Origin: Lota lota
Taxonomy: Eukaryota > Chordata > Actinopteri > Gadiformes > Lotidae
DNA length: 64,000 bases
Assembly (NCBI GenBank): GCA_026745465.1
Contig: JACYXH010000826.1
Coordinates: forward strand, 7,202,724-7,266,723
Reading direction: 5' to 3'
This document shows positions 1 to 13,092 of the stretch, piece after piece. The notes under the pieces are model-generated. The model was not told the origin of the DNA, made no database searches, and saw only the letters and a program-made list of their open reading frames with translations. A program made the translations under genes and the position numbers. Position 1 is the stretch's first letter, and each line of letters begins with the position of its first letter.

Positions 1-17
1 TGTCTCAGAGTTGTAAT

Positions 18-645
18 CCCAGCGTCACACTGGGATTAAGAGTGACCGGTTATTCTTCTTTTGGTTACAGATTGTAACCGGCGTTGTAATATCCTGTCCT
101 CTACCATTATGAATACGCTACCCCTGTCTCTTATATGCTTTGCGATTATGGAGAAGGTTATGCGTGCTTGTGTGGACTTTTAGTCCATCGTTGCATACAG
201 TTGTTGCCAGTGTTGCTCACTCTTTGTGTTCTCCGGCAAGCTAGAGTTTATTCGCTGCGTTGTTACGCCGAATTAGCTGATCTTTGTCGCTGTCTGTTTC
301 ATGTGGGCTACGCCGTCTAGGCTACGCTTCATGTTGGCGTCCCAGCGTTACACTGGGATTAAGAGTGAGTGAGAGTGAGTTATTCTGGTTTTGGTTGGAA
401 TTCGTAACCGGCGTCTTAATATCCTGTCCTCCAACCATTTATAATGGATATGTTGCCCGTGTCTCTTATACGCTTTGCGTTTATTGAGACGGTTATGTGT
501 GAATTCGTGTGCTTGTGTGGACCTTTAGTCCATCGTCGTGTGCATTCGTTGCCAGCTTTGCACATTCGGTGTGTTCACCAGCAAGCTAGAGCTTCTTCGT
601 TGCTTTTGTTAAACCGATTTAGCTGCTCTTCTCATTGTTACGCCT
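18..645. repeat. Diverged tandem pair, period about 323 bp
   Basis: Two copies of one unit lie head to tail. Copy A starts at 18 and copy B at 341, both opening with an imperfect palindrome (cccagcg..acactggg). They share blocks such as gtaaccggcgt, taatatcctgtcct, gtctcttata and gcttgtgtggac. Identity by eye is roughly three quarters. Copy B fades out near 645. The short open frames inside are not conserved between the copies in a coding manner, so I treat this as non-coding repeat DNA. The family was not identified. Confidence 0.7.
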
Positions 646-1045
646 GCCAGCAGGTTCCTCCTACCGCCTCTCTTTGGGAGCGGACGTATGAGGGGCCTTG
701 TTGCTCGTCGCAGTTGGCGGCTTGGGTTTTCCTAGCTCCGCCCCCGATGGTAGCGGACGTAGGAGAAGCCTTGTTGCTCTGCATCGCCCATTTTTCATTT
801 CGTTGAGTCAGAGCTTACAGACTCACTCTATTCTCTTGATCATCGCATTGGGTGTTCTTAGGAGAATTAAGAGTTTTTTAAGTAGCTGTTGTGTTTTGCA
901 CATCTTCAGCTTATTGAGTCTGATGTGCCCTGTGACTTAGGTCTTTATGACTTGGGTCCAGCAGGAGTACATTGATCGGGCTCCGCGCGCAGCTTCACTT
1001 TAGTCCATAAGGCGAAGCCTAGACGGCGTAGCCTACATTAAATAT
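646..1045. other. No gene seen; flank of foldback element
   Basis: I see no exon here. The stretch 1006-1028 (cataaggcgaagcctagacgg) recurs directly at 1269-1289, and its core also appears reverse-complemented at 305-328, so the same repeat family is scattered through the first 1.3 kb. Confidence 0.5.
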
Positions 1046-1337
1046 AACGATAGTTATGTTATTATAACTCTAGTTCTATGATTGTAGGCACAGCCGTCTA
1101 GTTTCCCACCTGCTGTACCCTCCAATTGCTGAAAGAATAGCGTGGAGGACGAACGCTGCTGTGCGCCGTGTTATATACACGGTGCCGTGGGTAATGTGGG
1201 CGGGGCCCACATTGATTGGTACATTGTTGAAATCTTCAGTGCATGCGAGTGCTCGCATGGGACAAGCCCATAAGGCGAAGCCTAGACGGCTACGCCTACA
1301 ATCATATAATTAGAGTTATAATAACATAACTATCGTT
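1046..1337. repeat. Foldback (inverted-repeat) element, 54-bp arms
   Basis: The left arm 1046-1099 and right arm 1284-1337 are reverse complements with only a few mismatches, separated by a 184-bp spacer. Both arms begin or end with agacggc..gtaggc and aacgatagttatgttat. The spacer holds a further small hairpin at 1242-1259 (catgcgag..ctcgcatg). No transposase frame is present. A non-autonomous MITE-like or foldback element is the simplest reading. I do not recognise the superfamily and could not see a clear target-site duplication. Confidence 0.7.
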
Positions 1338-1784
1338 CCACAGACCAGATTTATCATTGAGTAGCATACTATATGCTATCAAGTTACTTCTTCATTCTGT
1401 AATGTCTGCGCCACCACAGTTAATACAAAGTATTACAACAAGCGATCCAAATACGTTATTGAACCAAAAAAACAAAACAAGGCATTAGCAATGGAAGGAG
1501 ATAAGCAGATGAACAAACCTATATCTATAGTTATATTTCGGTTGAAAAAAAACTTACAGTGAGGGAAAAAAGTATTTGATCCCCTGCTGATTTTGTACAT
1601 TTGCTCACTGACAAAGACATGATCAGTCTATAATTTTATTGGTATGTTTATTTGAACAGCAAGAGACAGAATAACAACAAATATATCTAGAAAAACACAT
1701 GTCAGAAATGTTATAAATTGATTTGCATTTTAATGAGGGAAATACGTATTTTACCCCCTCTCAATCAGAAAGATTTCTGGCTCC

Positions 1785-1883
1785 CAGGTGTCTTTTATAC
1801 AGGTATAACAGGCTGAGATTAGGAGCACACTCTTAAAGGGAGCGCTCCTAATCTCAGTTCGTTACCTGTATAAAAGACACCTG
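1785..1883. repeat. Internal hairpin of the Tc1 element
   Basis: Outer arms 1785-1805 and 1863-1883 are exact reverse complements (caggtgtcttttatacaggta / tacctgtataaaagacacctg). Inner arms 1813-1826 and 1844-1857 (ctgagattaggagc / gctcctaatctcag) extend the stem. It sits just upstream of the transposase start and would also be present in any transcript initiated in the left repeat. Confidence 0.9.
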
Positions 1884-1921
1884 TCCACAGAAGCAATCAA
1901 TCAGATTCCAAACTCTCCACC

Positions 1922-2940
1922 ATGGCCAAGACCAAACAGCTCTCCAAGGATGTCAGAGATAAGATTGTAGACCTAAACAAGGCTGGAATGGGCTACAAGA
2001 CCATCGCCAAGCAGCTTGGTGAGAAGGTGACAACAGTTGGTGCGATTATTTGCAAATGGAAGAAACACAAAAGAACTGTCAATCTCCCTCGGCTTGGGGC
2101 TCCAAGATCTCACCTCGTGGAGTTGCAATGATCATGAGAAAAGTGAGGAATCAGCCCAGAACAACACGGGAGGATCTTGTCAATGATCTCAAGGCAGCTG
2201 GGACCATAGTCACCAAGAAAACAATTGGTAACACACTAGGCTGTGAAGGACTGAAATCCTGCAGCGCCAGCAAGGTCCCCTTGCTCAAGAAAGCACATAT
2301 ACAGGCCCGTCTGAAGTTTGTCAATGAACATCTGAATGATTCAGAGGAGAACTGGGTGAAAGTGTTGTGGTCAGATGAGACCAAAATCGAGCTCTTTGGC
2401 ATCAACTCAACTCGCCATGTTTGGAGGAGGAGGAATGCTGCCTATGACCCCAAGAACACCATCCCCAACGTCAAACATGGAGGTGGAAAAATTATGCTTT
2501 AGGGGTGTTTTTCTGCTAAGGGGACAGGACAACTTCACCGCATTAAAGGGACGATGGACGGCGCCATGTACCGTCAAATCTTGGGTGAGAACCTCCTTCC
2601 CTCAGCCAGGGCATTGAAAATGGGTCGTGGATGGGTACTCCAGCACGACAATGACCCAAAACACACGGCCAAGGCAACAAAGGAGTGGCTCAAGGAGAAG
2701 CACATTAAGGTCCTGAAGTGGCCTAGCCAGTCTCCAGACCTTAATCCCATAGAAAATCTGTGGAGGGAGCTGAAGGTTCGAGTTGCCAAACGTCAGACTC
2801 GAAACCTTAATGACTTGGAGAAGATCTGCAAAGAGGAGTGGGACAAAATCCCACCTGAGCTGTGTGCAAACCTGGTGGTCAACTACAAGAAACGTCTGAC
2901 CTCTGTGATTGCCAACAAGGGTTTTGCCACCAAGTACTAA
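1922..2940 (+). pseudogene. Tc1 transposase pseudogene (one frameshift, one nonsense)
   Basis: The frame opens with an ATG in good context (accATGg) and encodes an N-terminal paired-like helix-turn-helix DNA-binding part ([14 protein letters not shown]..). The frame is lost near 2103-2110, after the GAPR motif, where about 4 bp look deleted relative to the family. Reading then continues in another frame from about 2100. A TGG-to-TAG change at 2500-2502 stops translation inside the catalytic domain. The same frame resumes at once and runs to the TAA at 2938-2940. The DDE residues are visible in [21 protein letters not shown] and [11 protein letters not shown], consistent with DD34E. A functional protein is not expected from this copy. 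Confidence 0.93.
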
Positions 2941-3156
2941 GTCATGTTTTGCAGAGGGGTCAAATACTTATTTCCCTCATTAAAATGCAAATCAATTTAT
3001 AACATTTTTGACATGCGTTTTTCTGGATATATTTGTTGTTATTCTGTCTCACTGTTCAAATAAACCTAATATTAAAATTATAGACTGATCATGTCTTTGT
3101 CAGTGGGCAAATGTACAAAATCAGCAGGGGATCAAATACGTTTTTCCCTCACTGTA

Positions 3157-4369
3157 AGTGTTGGTCTTCATTAAACTATGGCAGATATGCAGCATATATT
3201 TATCACATAACATTTGTTATTACTACATCATTGTGCAGCTCTGTTGGTAGGTCTGTATTTTAAATTGGTACAATTCACAAATTAAATACTTTTAAATATT
3301 AAATACTCTGCTCAAACACTTTGGCTGAAATTAAACAAGCAGATAATACTAAAATATAACACATTATCACTGGTTGAGCCCTAGAGCTGATCAGGCCACA
3401 ACACATTCTGGTTTCACAGGTTGGAAGGATTTTGGACGGCCCCCATTAAACCTGGTCCTCGGCATGGGGAAGGTGTAATTACCAACAATAGCAATCCATT
3501 ACCTTAAAACACCCTTCCTCACGCCGCCAGGATGAATTACCTGCGATTACCAGGGACGGAACATTAAAAAAACTCCAGGAAGGACAATCTGACGGCTAAA
3601 CGCACCCTACGGGCACGCAAGCTGCAGACACACGCACATGCCCGTCGATCGATCAATAGAGTGGGGCTTTGCATTTGTAATACAACAGAACATGCTGTTC
3701 ATCTATCCTTACCACGGTGTTGGGAGTTAAAGCCAACATGTATCTCAGCCCTGTTCCAAACTAACAAGATGAAAGAATATATGTTGGATGGTGGCTCCCA
3801 CTAACCACTAGTGTGCTTACCGCTAACGTGTTAATCACTTTTGCGCTAACCGCTAACGCGCTAACCACATACTAGCTACACCTCGTAGCGACCCAGGTAC
3901 AATTCAGACCTGCGGTCCTATGCTACATGTCATTCCCTCTCTCTTTAAACCCACTGTCCTGTCTCTTTCCACTTTCCTGTCCAATATATATCAAATATGT
4001 TATTGTCCAATATATATCAAAACAATAACATTTGTCTATATCGTGATAAAAAAACAGCACATTTTTTGATCAGCTGAAAGCCAGAAAGTTATTATGTGGC
4101 TTTACAATGGAGAAAGGTTAAAAAGAGGAGATCTCGGGATGTATTGAAAGCAGTCCCCTCTGTAGGCCTTGTGGTCGCCCAGCAACACTCGCGTGGCCTC
4201 CATGTGGATATGGGTCACTACCGCCGGCCAGACGGTCCACGGGTCAGGGCACCTGATACGCAGCCAGCTATGTCAACCAGGCCCCCCGGCGCTCTAATCG
4301 TAAATAAAAACATCAACCAATCACATTGTTGGACAGGGGACAGAATGGCGGGAAACATGATACCTCGGA
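3157..4369. other. Intergenic, no gene seen
   Basis: AT-rich flank of the transposon. The only structure I note is a degenerate short repeat of the type gctaaccgctaac at about 3800-3870. The small open frame at 4096-4440 runs into purine-rich simple sequence and shows no recognisable protein. Confidence 0.5.
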
Positions 4370-4528
4370 GGGAGGGAGAGAGAGACAGAGAGAAAGAGAG
4401 AGAGAGTAAAAGAAAGTTAGAGAGCGAGAGAGAGAGTTAGAGAGAGAATTAAAGAGTTAGAGAAAGAGAGATAGAGACAGAGACAGAGAAAGACCAAGAG
4501 AGAGAGACAGAGTGAGAGAGTGCGTGAT
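4370..4528. repeat. Imperfect (GA)n purine tract
   Basis: Interrupted gaga/agag repeats on the plus strand, with scattered t and c. Confidence 0.85.
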
Positions 4529-6058
4529 CATCGAGAAGTGTATCAGAAAGCAGCACGTTGAGCGGTAAATCCTAGATAAAGCTTAAACTGGATCACTCTT
4601 CCATTGAACATACATTGCACTTATAAAGTTAGAATGCATTGCCTGGACGTCAATGGAGCCACACACACATAACTATACACTAACAGGAGACTTCAGAATA
4701 GACTACGGATCCAGAGCTTTACCAGAGCAGATACAACACCTCTCTGGCTGGATAACATGACTCAGAAGAACTAATAGCCAGTACAGAAATACTGCTTGAA
4801 GCTAGACGTAGAGGAGACATCGGTCAACATGGGTTTCTGCAGGTCGTTAATTTATCATAGAAAAGTCAGCAATCTGTGTTTGTTTAAATCAGACAAAGCT
4901 ACACAGCTAAGTATAGTATTAATATCACAACATTGATGACTGAGTATAAAAGAAAAACCTAGATATCTATAAAAGGGCCTACTTTAGGTGGCTCTGACTT
5001 AGACTGTCCTCCCAAAAAGTACATTTTACAGGTCACAGAGCCATTCTGCTGCGTTGGTCAGCAGAATCCATCAAATTCGGACTTCTCCCTGAAACATTCA
5101 TGTGGAGCAAACGCAATTGATTTTGCTGACAGGGCGGCTCCACGACAGGTTTTTAATGTATTATTAACTACAACAATCAAACAATGCCATGAAAGGTATG
5201 AGTAGCCATATTATAAAACGAGCCAGCCAGACCAGTCAGAATCAACTGTTTCATAGACATTGACCCACTAGTGCATAAAAAGCCTTTTAAAACATAAAAG
5301 TTACATGGTGCTCAAGGAACTTTAGACGTCTCAAAACTTCTAAAATGTGATTATTTTTTCAGGACGGCTGCCACAGCAACAGCCGACAAGAGCAGACCAT
5401 GGGAACATAAGAGGGTGAATGCAAGGCAGAATACAAACAATGAATGGACATCAATGAGCATAGTATTGGCAGCAGTGAAAGGCCTGTGTTCCATTAGTGG
5501 CACAGATAACTCCTTACCGGACCCTCCTACACGGAAAACCCAAGGGGCTCGGTGTGGGTCAGATTGCTATGCAGACTGCACCACATCGCTCTACACTGCG
5601 TGGTAGAAAAACACCATTTGGGGCAACATTTGTGTACCTCATTGTGGTATCATGATGCATTTTTTAAATTAATATCAGTACGAACCTGGCATCAATGTTT
5701 CTGCACTATTCGCAGCATTTTTACATATTATTATGTTGGATGAGTGGGCTCTGAAAGCACCTGTCTTCAGTATTTAGTGTTTTTATTTTCACCGTTCTAC
5801 CCCTGGGTAATTATATGCAGCAGACAGTGTCAGAGTGATAATCTACCTGAACTTGGGTAAAATGGCTTTGTTGCAGTAAAAACACATTTGGCTTTTCCTG
5901 GCTGTGCTCAGCCTACCGGCGTCTCCCATGGCGATAGCCGAGTGTCAGACCGGCTGTCGGAGCTCACCTTCCACCCAATCAATGACTCTCACTCTCTCTC
6001 TAATTCTCTCTCCCAGTGCCACTTTGACTTCTCATTCTATCTTCTTCAAATCCTGCAG
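4529..6058. other. Intergenic, no gene seen
   Basis: Unique-looking sequence with only short open frames (e.g. 5415-5606, 5552-5743). None resembles a known exon, and none has matching splice context that I can support. Confidence 0.5.
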
Positions 6059-6099
<41 letters not shown>

Positions 6100-6212
6100 A
6101 TCATCTCTCTGCTTACCCTCTTTCACTTCTGCCCCCCACCTCTCTCTGTCACTCTCTCTACCATTATCTAGCTGTCTAGACTGAAGAAAAGACCTTTGCT
6201 GGCTCGATGAGG

Positions 6213-6264
<52 letters not shown>

Positions 6265-6359
6265 TGTGTGCCTTCTCTGTGCTTTAAGTGGCTAAGTGCA
6301 AAGGTCACATAATGGATGGAGTCGCTGTTGAACTGTACTCTATAGATGATCAGGCAGAC

Positions 6360-6444
<85 letters not shown>
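6059..6444. repeat. Microsatellite cluster: (CT)n, (TG)n, (GA)n
   Basis: (CT)n at about 6059-6097, (TG)n at 6215-6270 and (GA)n at 6366-6444, separated by unique DNA. Apparent proteins here are translations of dinucleotide repeats. Confidence 0.95.
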
Positions 6445-6452
<8 letters not shown>

Positions 6453-6479
6453 GTCAGAGACAGAGAGAGAGAATAGATT

Positions 6480-6610
6480 CAAACTGACACACGCACGCAC
6501 AAGCGCATGCACATACGCATGCACGCATCCACACCCACACCCACACACGCGTGCATACAGACAAAAACACACACAGACACACGCATGCACACACAAATAC
6601 ACATACAGAG
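6480..6610. repeat. Imperfect (CA)n / acgc-rich tract
   Basis: Degenerate cacacgca-type repeats following the (GA)n block. Confidence 0.85.
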
Positions 6611-6916
6611 CCAAACAAATGTGCACATTTTTAGACTAGGCTATAAAAAAAAAAGTGACATATTGTCTATATAATGGAAAGATAAAGACAGAAGTAGATG
6701 TCTTTATTCCATGTGTGTCTATATTTCTATGCGACAGAAATCCCAACAAGCCTGGATTTTAAATAAATGCTACGTGGACTGAAATGGTTGTTAATGTAGC
6801 TGTGCACTCGAGGAAGTTGTGTATCAGATACATGAAGATAGGGAGATGGTTCGGACCTGGCCCCGGTTAGGCCTAATGTAATCTTGACCTATGTCTGAAA
6901 GCTATGGAGCTCAAAA

Positions 6917-6921
6917 CACAC

Positions 6922-6974
<53 letters not shown>
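6917..6974. repeat. (CA)n microsatellite
   Basis: Near-perfect CA dinucleotide run on the plus strand. Confidence 0.95.
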
Positions 6975-6978
<4 letters not shown>

Positions 6979-7084
6979 TACACAGACAAACCAGATGTAG
7001 TTCCGTGTTGATAAATGAATGGTTTCCAGGGGTAAGAGCAAAGTGTAAGGCAATACAGCCACGATTCTGGTGTAGAGGTGAGAA

Positions 7085-7626
7085 AAACAATAACAGAGAG
7101 AGACAGGAGAGAGAGGGATAGGGGAGAGGGGGAGAAAACGAGGGAGAGAGGGGAAGATAAAGAGGGGGAGAAAGAGGGAAAGAGAGAGGAGAGAGAGGGG
7201 CGAGAGAGGGCGAGAGAGAGGAGAGAGAGGGAAAGAGAGAGATTGAGAGAGAGGGGGAGAGAGGGGGATACAGAGGAAGAGAGAGGGGAAAGAAAAAGCT
7301 AGTGAGAGAGAGCGCTAGGGAGAAAGAGGGGCGAGAGAGGAGAGAGAGATAGGGAGGGAGAGAGAGGGGCGAGAGAGGGCGAGAGAGAGGAGAGGGAGAG
7401 AGGGAGAGAGAGAGGGAAGGAGGGAGTGAGAAAGAGATTGAGAGAGAGGGGGATACAGAGGAAGAGAGAGGGGAAAGAAAAAGCTAGTGAGAGAGCTAGG
7501 GAGAGAGAGGGGAGAGAGAGGAGAGAGATAGGGAGGGAGAGGGGCAAGAGAGGGGAGAGAGAGAAGAGAGAGATAGGGAGGGAGAGAGGGAGGGAGAGAG
7601 AAAGAGGGAGAGAGAGAAAGACAAAG

Positions 7627-7682
<56 letters not shown>
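7085..7682. repeat. 600-bp purine-rich low-complexity block
   Basis: The plus strand is almost pure purine (gaga, ggga, gggg, aaag words) with rare pyrimidines, ending in a perfect (GA)n run at 7635-7678. It includes an internal duplication: the segment with gattgagagagagggggat..agaaaaagctagtgagagag occurs near 7240-7310 and again near 7436-7500. The open frames on both strands are composition artefacts. Confidence 0.95.
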
Positions 7683-7685
<3 letters not shown>

Positions 7686-8566
7686 ATGCAGAGGAAGAGA
7701 CAACAGACTGCTGCATTGCAGCAGCAGCGGACTAGTATTACTGCTTGTGAAGGTCCAGCACTCCCTATTCCAACAGAACTCTTCCCGGTGTCTCCGGGCC
7801 GTTGTTGTGGGATGGGGCGAGGGTCCGCAAAGTTACACTTAACGGAAACAACTAGGAGCTCATTTTAAATGTCATTATTCCAATAGCACTCTACCTCTGC
7901 CAACAAGCCAGGGTGTGGTAGTATGATAGCACCATGCATGATAATATATAAATTACTTAACATAGACTGTATATGCAGTACTGTATACAGTACTGGAGTG
8001 CGCTACTTGTTGATATATGGACCGTGTATTCACGTTTTTGAGTATTTCTAAAACGATACTAAAAAATAACTTCTCCTGAAAAGTCAGAAATACATTGTGA
8101 TGTCAGAAAACCTGAAACCCTGTGTTCAGGTAACAACACTACTCTGTCATCCTGCTGAAAACAGGAAGTAGAAACCGGTTGCAGCAGTCAGCCGATAAGT
8201 CCTTTAATGGCCCCCCCAGCCCACCGTACCACCACCTACCTAAGCCCCATCGTTAAACCTGATGCAGTGTAGAGAGATGCTCCAGGATGTATACAGTATC
8301 TACACAGTATCTATACAGTGCATGTGGGATGCTGGAGATAGAGTTAAAGCCCCATAGGCAGCTATCAAGTCCTACTAGGTTCTGCCTTCGGTTTGACTCG
8401 TGGCTCTGCCGGCATACGTTACTATCATAATATAAACTTTCCCAGAGACCCCTAGTGGTACTTGTGATCCAGTCCAATATGGTGCACTCACTGCATGGGG
8501 TAACAAGGGCCCGGGTGATACAGTTCTGAAAAAAATGAATAAGAGTTGAGTCATGGAAAATATTTA
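7683..8566. other. Intergenic, no gene seen
   Basis: Unique-looking sequence between purine tracts. No exon or RNA gene recognised. Confidence 0.45.
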
Positions 8567-8584
8567 CTCTAATCTAGATTAGAG
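8567..8584. repeat. Perfect 18-bp palindrome
   Basis: ctctaatctagattagag is its own reverse complement and directly precedes the (GA)n run that starts near 8595. Confidence 0.9.
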
Positions 8585-8592
8585 AAAGGGAC

Positions 8593-8594
<2 letters not shown>

Positions 8595-8679
<85 letters not shown>

Positions 8680-8775
8680 GAGAGAGTACAGGAGGGAGAG
8701 ATAAGAAGAGAGGGAAAGAGGGAGAGAGAAGGGCAGGGCAGGGGACACTGCTGCAGCCAGTCAGTCAGCCAGCCA
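8595..8775. repeat. (GA)n run plus left arm of an inverted duplication
   Basis: (GA)n occupies 8595-8687. The unique flank 8686-8775 (gtacaggagggagagataag..gacactgctgcagccagtca) matches the reverse complement of 10013-10100 almost exactly. The two copies therefore face each other across about 1.2 kb, each with its own long GA/CT run on the outside of the shared unique part. Confidence 0.9.
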
Positions 8776-8888
8776 GGCAGGCAGCTAATCAGCCAGTCAA
8801 CCAATCAGCCAGCCAGCCAGAACAGTCAGTCAGACCAAGGCTGTCACTCAAATCTGCTACTGCAGAGTGGTGCAGTGCCATAGCCTGC

Positions 8889-8972
8889 CTCTCTCTGTTG
8901 TCTCTCTCTCTCTCCTTTATTTCTCTCTGATTTCTCTCTCTCTCTCTCTCAACCCCCCCCCCCCCCCCCCAC
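8889..8972. repeat. (CT)n followed by poly-C
   Basis: Interrupted (CT)n to about 8950, then about 18 consecutive C at 8953-8970. Confidence 0.9.
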
Positions 8973-9302
8973 AACACACACACTAACAGGTTTTCAAAAA
9001 CAGGGGCATTACGCATGAATAATGATTTTGAATTCCAGGCCTTTCCATGTCTCCCATAATGATATTCCATGACGTTTCCGTCTACAGTTGCCCAGTACCT
9101 GTATCAATACAGGGTCCTGTACAGGCTCTCCGGTCCTCTAGTGCCCCTGGGGATCCAACCTCACAAGCCATTTCACACTTGACAGAGTGTCTTCTGTGAT
9201 GCTGCTGTCAGCGTTCTGGACCCCTGCAGAAAGACCCGGTTCTGGCTGCCCGGGCAGAGACAAGGGACTGGTTGCTGAGTAAGTGTATGTGTGGGGTTGG
9301 GT

Positions 9303-9303
<1 letters not shown>
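8973..9303. other. Intergenic, no gene seen
   Basis: Short unique spacer between simple repeats. Nothing recognised. Confidence 0.4.

Positions 9304-9387
<84 letters not shown>
9304..9387. repeat. (TG)n microsatellite
   Basis: About 42 uninterrupted TG units on the plus strand. Confidence 0.97.
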
Positions 9388-9389
<2 letters not shown>

Positions 9390-10012
9390 TCTGTGTTTTA
9401 ACGACAGGCAACTGAGTGGCACAAGCCATTTGAATTTCAATTCCCTTTGCCATAAAAATGAAGGCAGCGATTCAATTCATACATTCAGAAATATTATACG
9501 AAGAAAGGAATAGTAAAAAAGGAGACGATGGGCAGCTCTGACTTCATGAATTTTACTCATCGTTTTAAATTGGACTGAACACTGCAGAGGGAGCAGCCAT
9601 TTATATGCTTATTTAGTGCATGCCTGCAAGACAAGGAGGGAGAGAGATGGACAGGAAGAGAGAGAAACGAGAGAGCTTGTCAAACAGAGAAGAAATGTGT
9701 CTGTAGAAAGATTTACAGAACGAGAGACAAGGAGAGAGTTCGCGAGAGAACACAGGAATCAATCACACAGGACCCAATCACACATGCACCAAAGATCTCT
9801 GCACTTCTCTTGCAGGAAATCTAGCATTGGGTTCAAGGAGACTCAATATGATTATTTGATTCCGTCTTTTTTTTTTATCAAGCAGAAAATGATAAAAGGT
9901 CTTGTTTTCTAGAAATTCCCATTAAGACAGAATCTCTCTTTCTCTCCCTCAATCTCTATCTCCGTCCATCTATGCCTCTCTCCCTACCTCTCTCTCTTCC
10001 CTGAGAGGGCAG
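9388..10012. other. Intergenic, no gene seen
   Basis: Unique-looking DNA with a mild purine-rich patch at about 9636-9750. No exon recognised. Confidence 0.4.
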
Positions 10013-10990
<978 letters not shown>

Positions 10991-11230
10991 TACGCACACA
11001 CACACACAGGCTTGCACACCCACATGTACGCAGCCACGTATACATACACACACACGCTCACACACACGCAGACACACACACACACACATGCACACACACC
11101 CACATGAATGCAGCCACGTAAACACACCCACGCGACGCAAGCATGCACGCTCACACACACACACACACACACTCACTCACTCACACACATGCACACGCCC
11201 ACCCACACACACTGACAGGCACACACTGAC
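10991..11230. repeat. Imperfect (CA)n block
   Basis: Degenerate cacacacgca / cacaca repeats with acatgcac and cccacatg interruptions, including a repeated gcagccacgta word. Confidence 0.9.
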
Positions 11231-11870
11231 ACAACAAACCATAGTGTGACATTGAATTGCATGGCATGGCTTGGACTCCAATAGTCTGATTTGGACGGGG
11301 CATCTGAAATCTAACCGTGGGTTGAGTTGAAATGCTGGCCAAAGTTCTGGTTTCTCTTTCACTTAGCTTGGACTGGGATTGATTGTTAGTGTTATGGACC
11401 GGATAGTGTGTCTAGGAACAGTGAGTATACTTTGTGTGTAATGTACAGAACATCAGTGAGGGAAGTAATCGGCAACATCAATAGAGGATCGATGCCTGAT
11501 GCTAATGAAGCATTGGCCTCTGGGTGGCTCATTGATCACTTTGCCACACTGAGTTTAGAGTTTAAAAGGTGCATCAGTTCACATGAAATTCTTCTTGATT
11601 CCCCAGGCTGCACTGGAGGGGACCTGAAGGAAGCTCCATGCGGTGTTGTAGCAGTGTTAACACACACATCAAATCAATGGGTAAGAAAATAATGATGAAA
11701 GAGAGACAAAGAAGGAGAGCCTACCCAGACAGCAGACCAACTAACTAGACAAGTAACCGACAGGCGCATAGACAGACATACAAAGCAAAATACAGTTTGA
11801 ATGCCTTAGGAAATGCCAGAAAAGTGCACAAGCTGGGCACAGGGTAGGTCCACATGTCCAGAGAGGGCCA
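11231..11870. other. Intergenic, no gene seen
   Basis: No exon recognised. An open frame at 11408-11692 has no recognisable domain or supporting splice context. Confidence 0.4.
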
Positions 11871-12045
<175 letters not shown>

Positions 12046-12196
12046 AAAACAGGGCGGCTGCCTGCCAGCCAGCAGCCAGACTGCAGGTCTTGTGATCTGC
12101 CCACGTCAGAGACAACCGATCCCAGCGTGCGGCAGGAAGCATTCCACCTTCCCTGTCCTGCACCACTATACCCCCTACACTGACGTCTGGACAGCT

Positions 12197-12197
<1 letters not shown>

Positions 12198-12268
<71 letters not shown>

Positions 12269-12378
12269 ACACGGCCAGACATAGACACACACACGCACAT
12301 GCTCACACACACATACACACACACACACGTGCACACACACACACACACAGGCACACACACACACACACGCGCGTGCTT
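12198..12378. repeat. (CA)n microsatellite, compound
   Basis: Perfect (CA)n at 12198-12265, followed by interrupted CA repeats to about 12368. Confidence 0.95.
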
Positions 12379-12539
12379 TCGTATGCATGCACACACTAAT
12401 ACACGCAAAATCGTGAAACGTTGAAAGCAGAAATGTTAATATATTAGCATAGAAGTAGGTGAATGTTTCCTGTGGGGAATGTCAATTTGTTTTACTCCGG
12501 AGCGTGTAGAATACAAGTGAAAGTGTGAGAGATACTGAA

Positions 12540-12900
<361 letters not shown>

Positions 12901-12984
12901 AAGAAGGTGTATTTTCAGAGACTGCATGCAGAGACATTCACACGTCCCAGCATTCCACACCACAGATCATCTTATCGTTCACTG

Positions 12985-13092
12985 GACACACACAGACGCA
13001 TGCACATGTGCACTCGCATGCACACGCACACTCACAGACACACACACGCACGCACACAGACACACGCTCGCACGCACACACGTACACATGCA
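12985..13092. repeat. Imperfect (CA)n tract
   Basis: cacacgcacgc-type degenerate CA repeats. Confidence 0.85.

Larger units (their letters stand above)
1555..3156 (+). mobile_element. Tc1/mariner-like transposon (salmonid-type Tc1), decayed
   Basis: Both termini read tacagtgaggg inward. The left inverted repeat (about 1555-1762) matches the reverse complement of the right one (about 2951-3156) nearly base for base, including ggggatcaaatac and the tatagactgatcatg block. The element is bounded by TA dinucleotides, the usual Tc1 target duplication. Long terminal repeats of about 205 bp with a repeated inner copy of the terminal motif (tgagggaaatacgtatttta..) fit the IR/DR class of fish Tc1 elements. 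Between the left repeat and the transposase is a strong internal hairpin at 1785-1883. The total length of 1.6 kb is normal for an intact element, but the transposase is broken, so the copy is non-autonomous. Confidence 0.95.

Noticed and set aside
6168..6626. Long minus-strand open frame of 152 codons
   Set aside because: It is a translation of (CA)n and (CT)n repeats (HTHTHT, SLSLSL) with no real protein signature.
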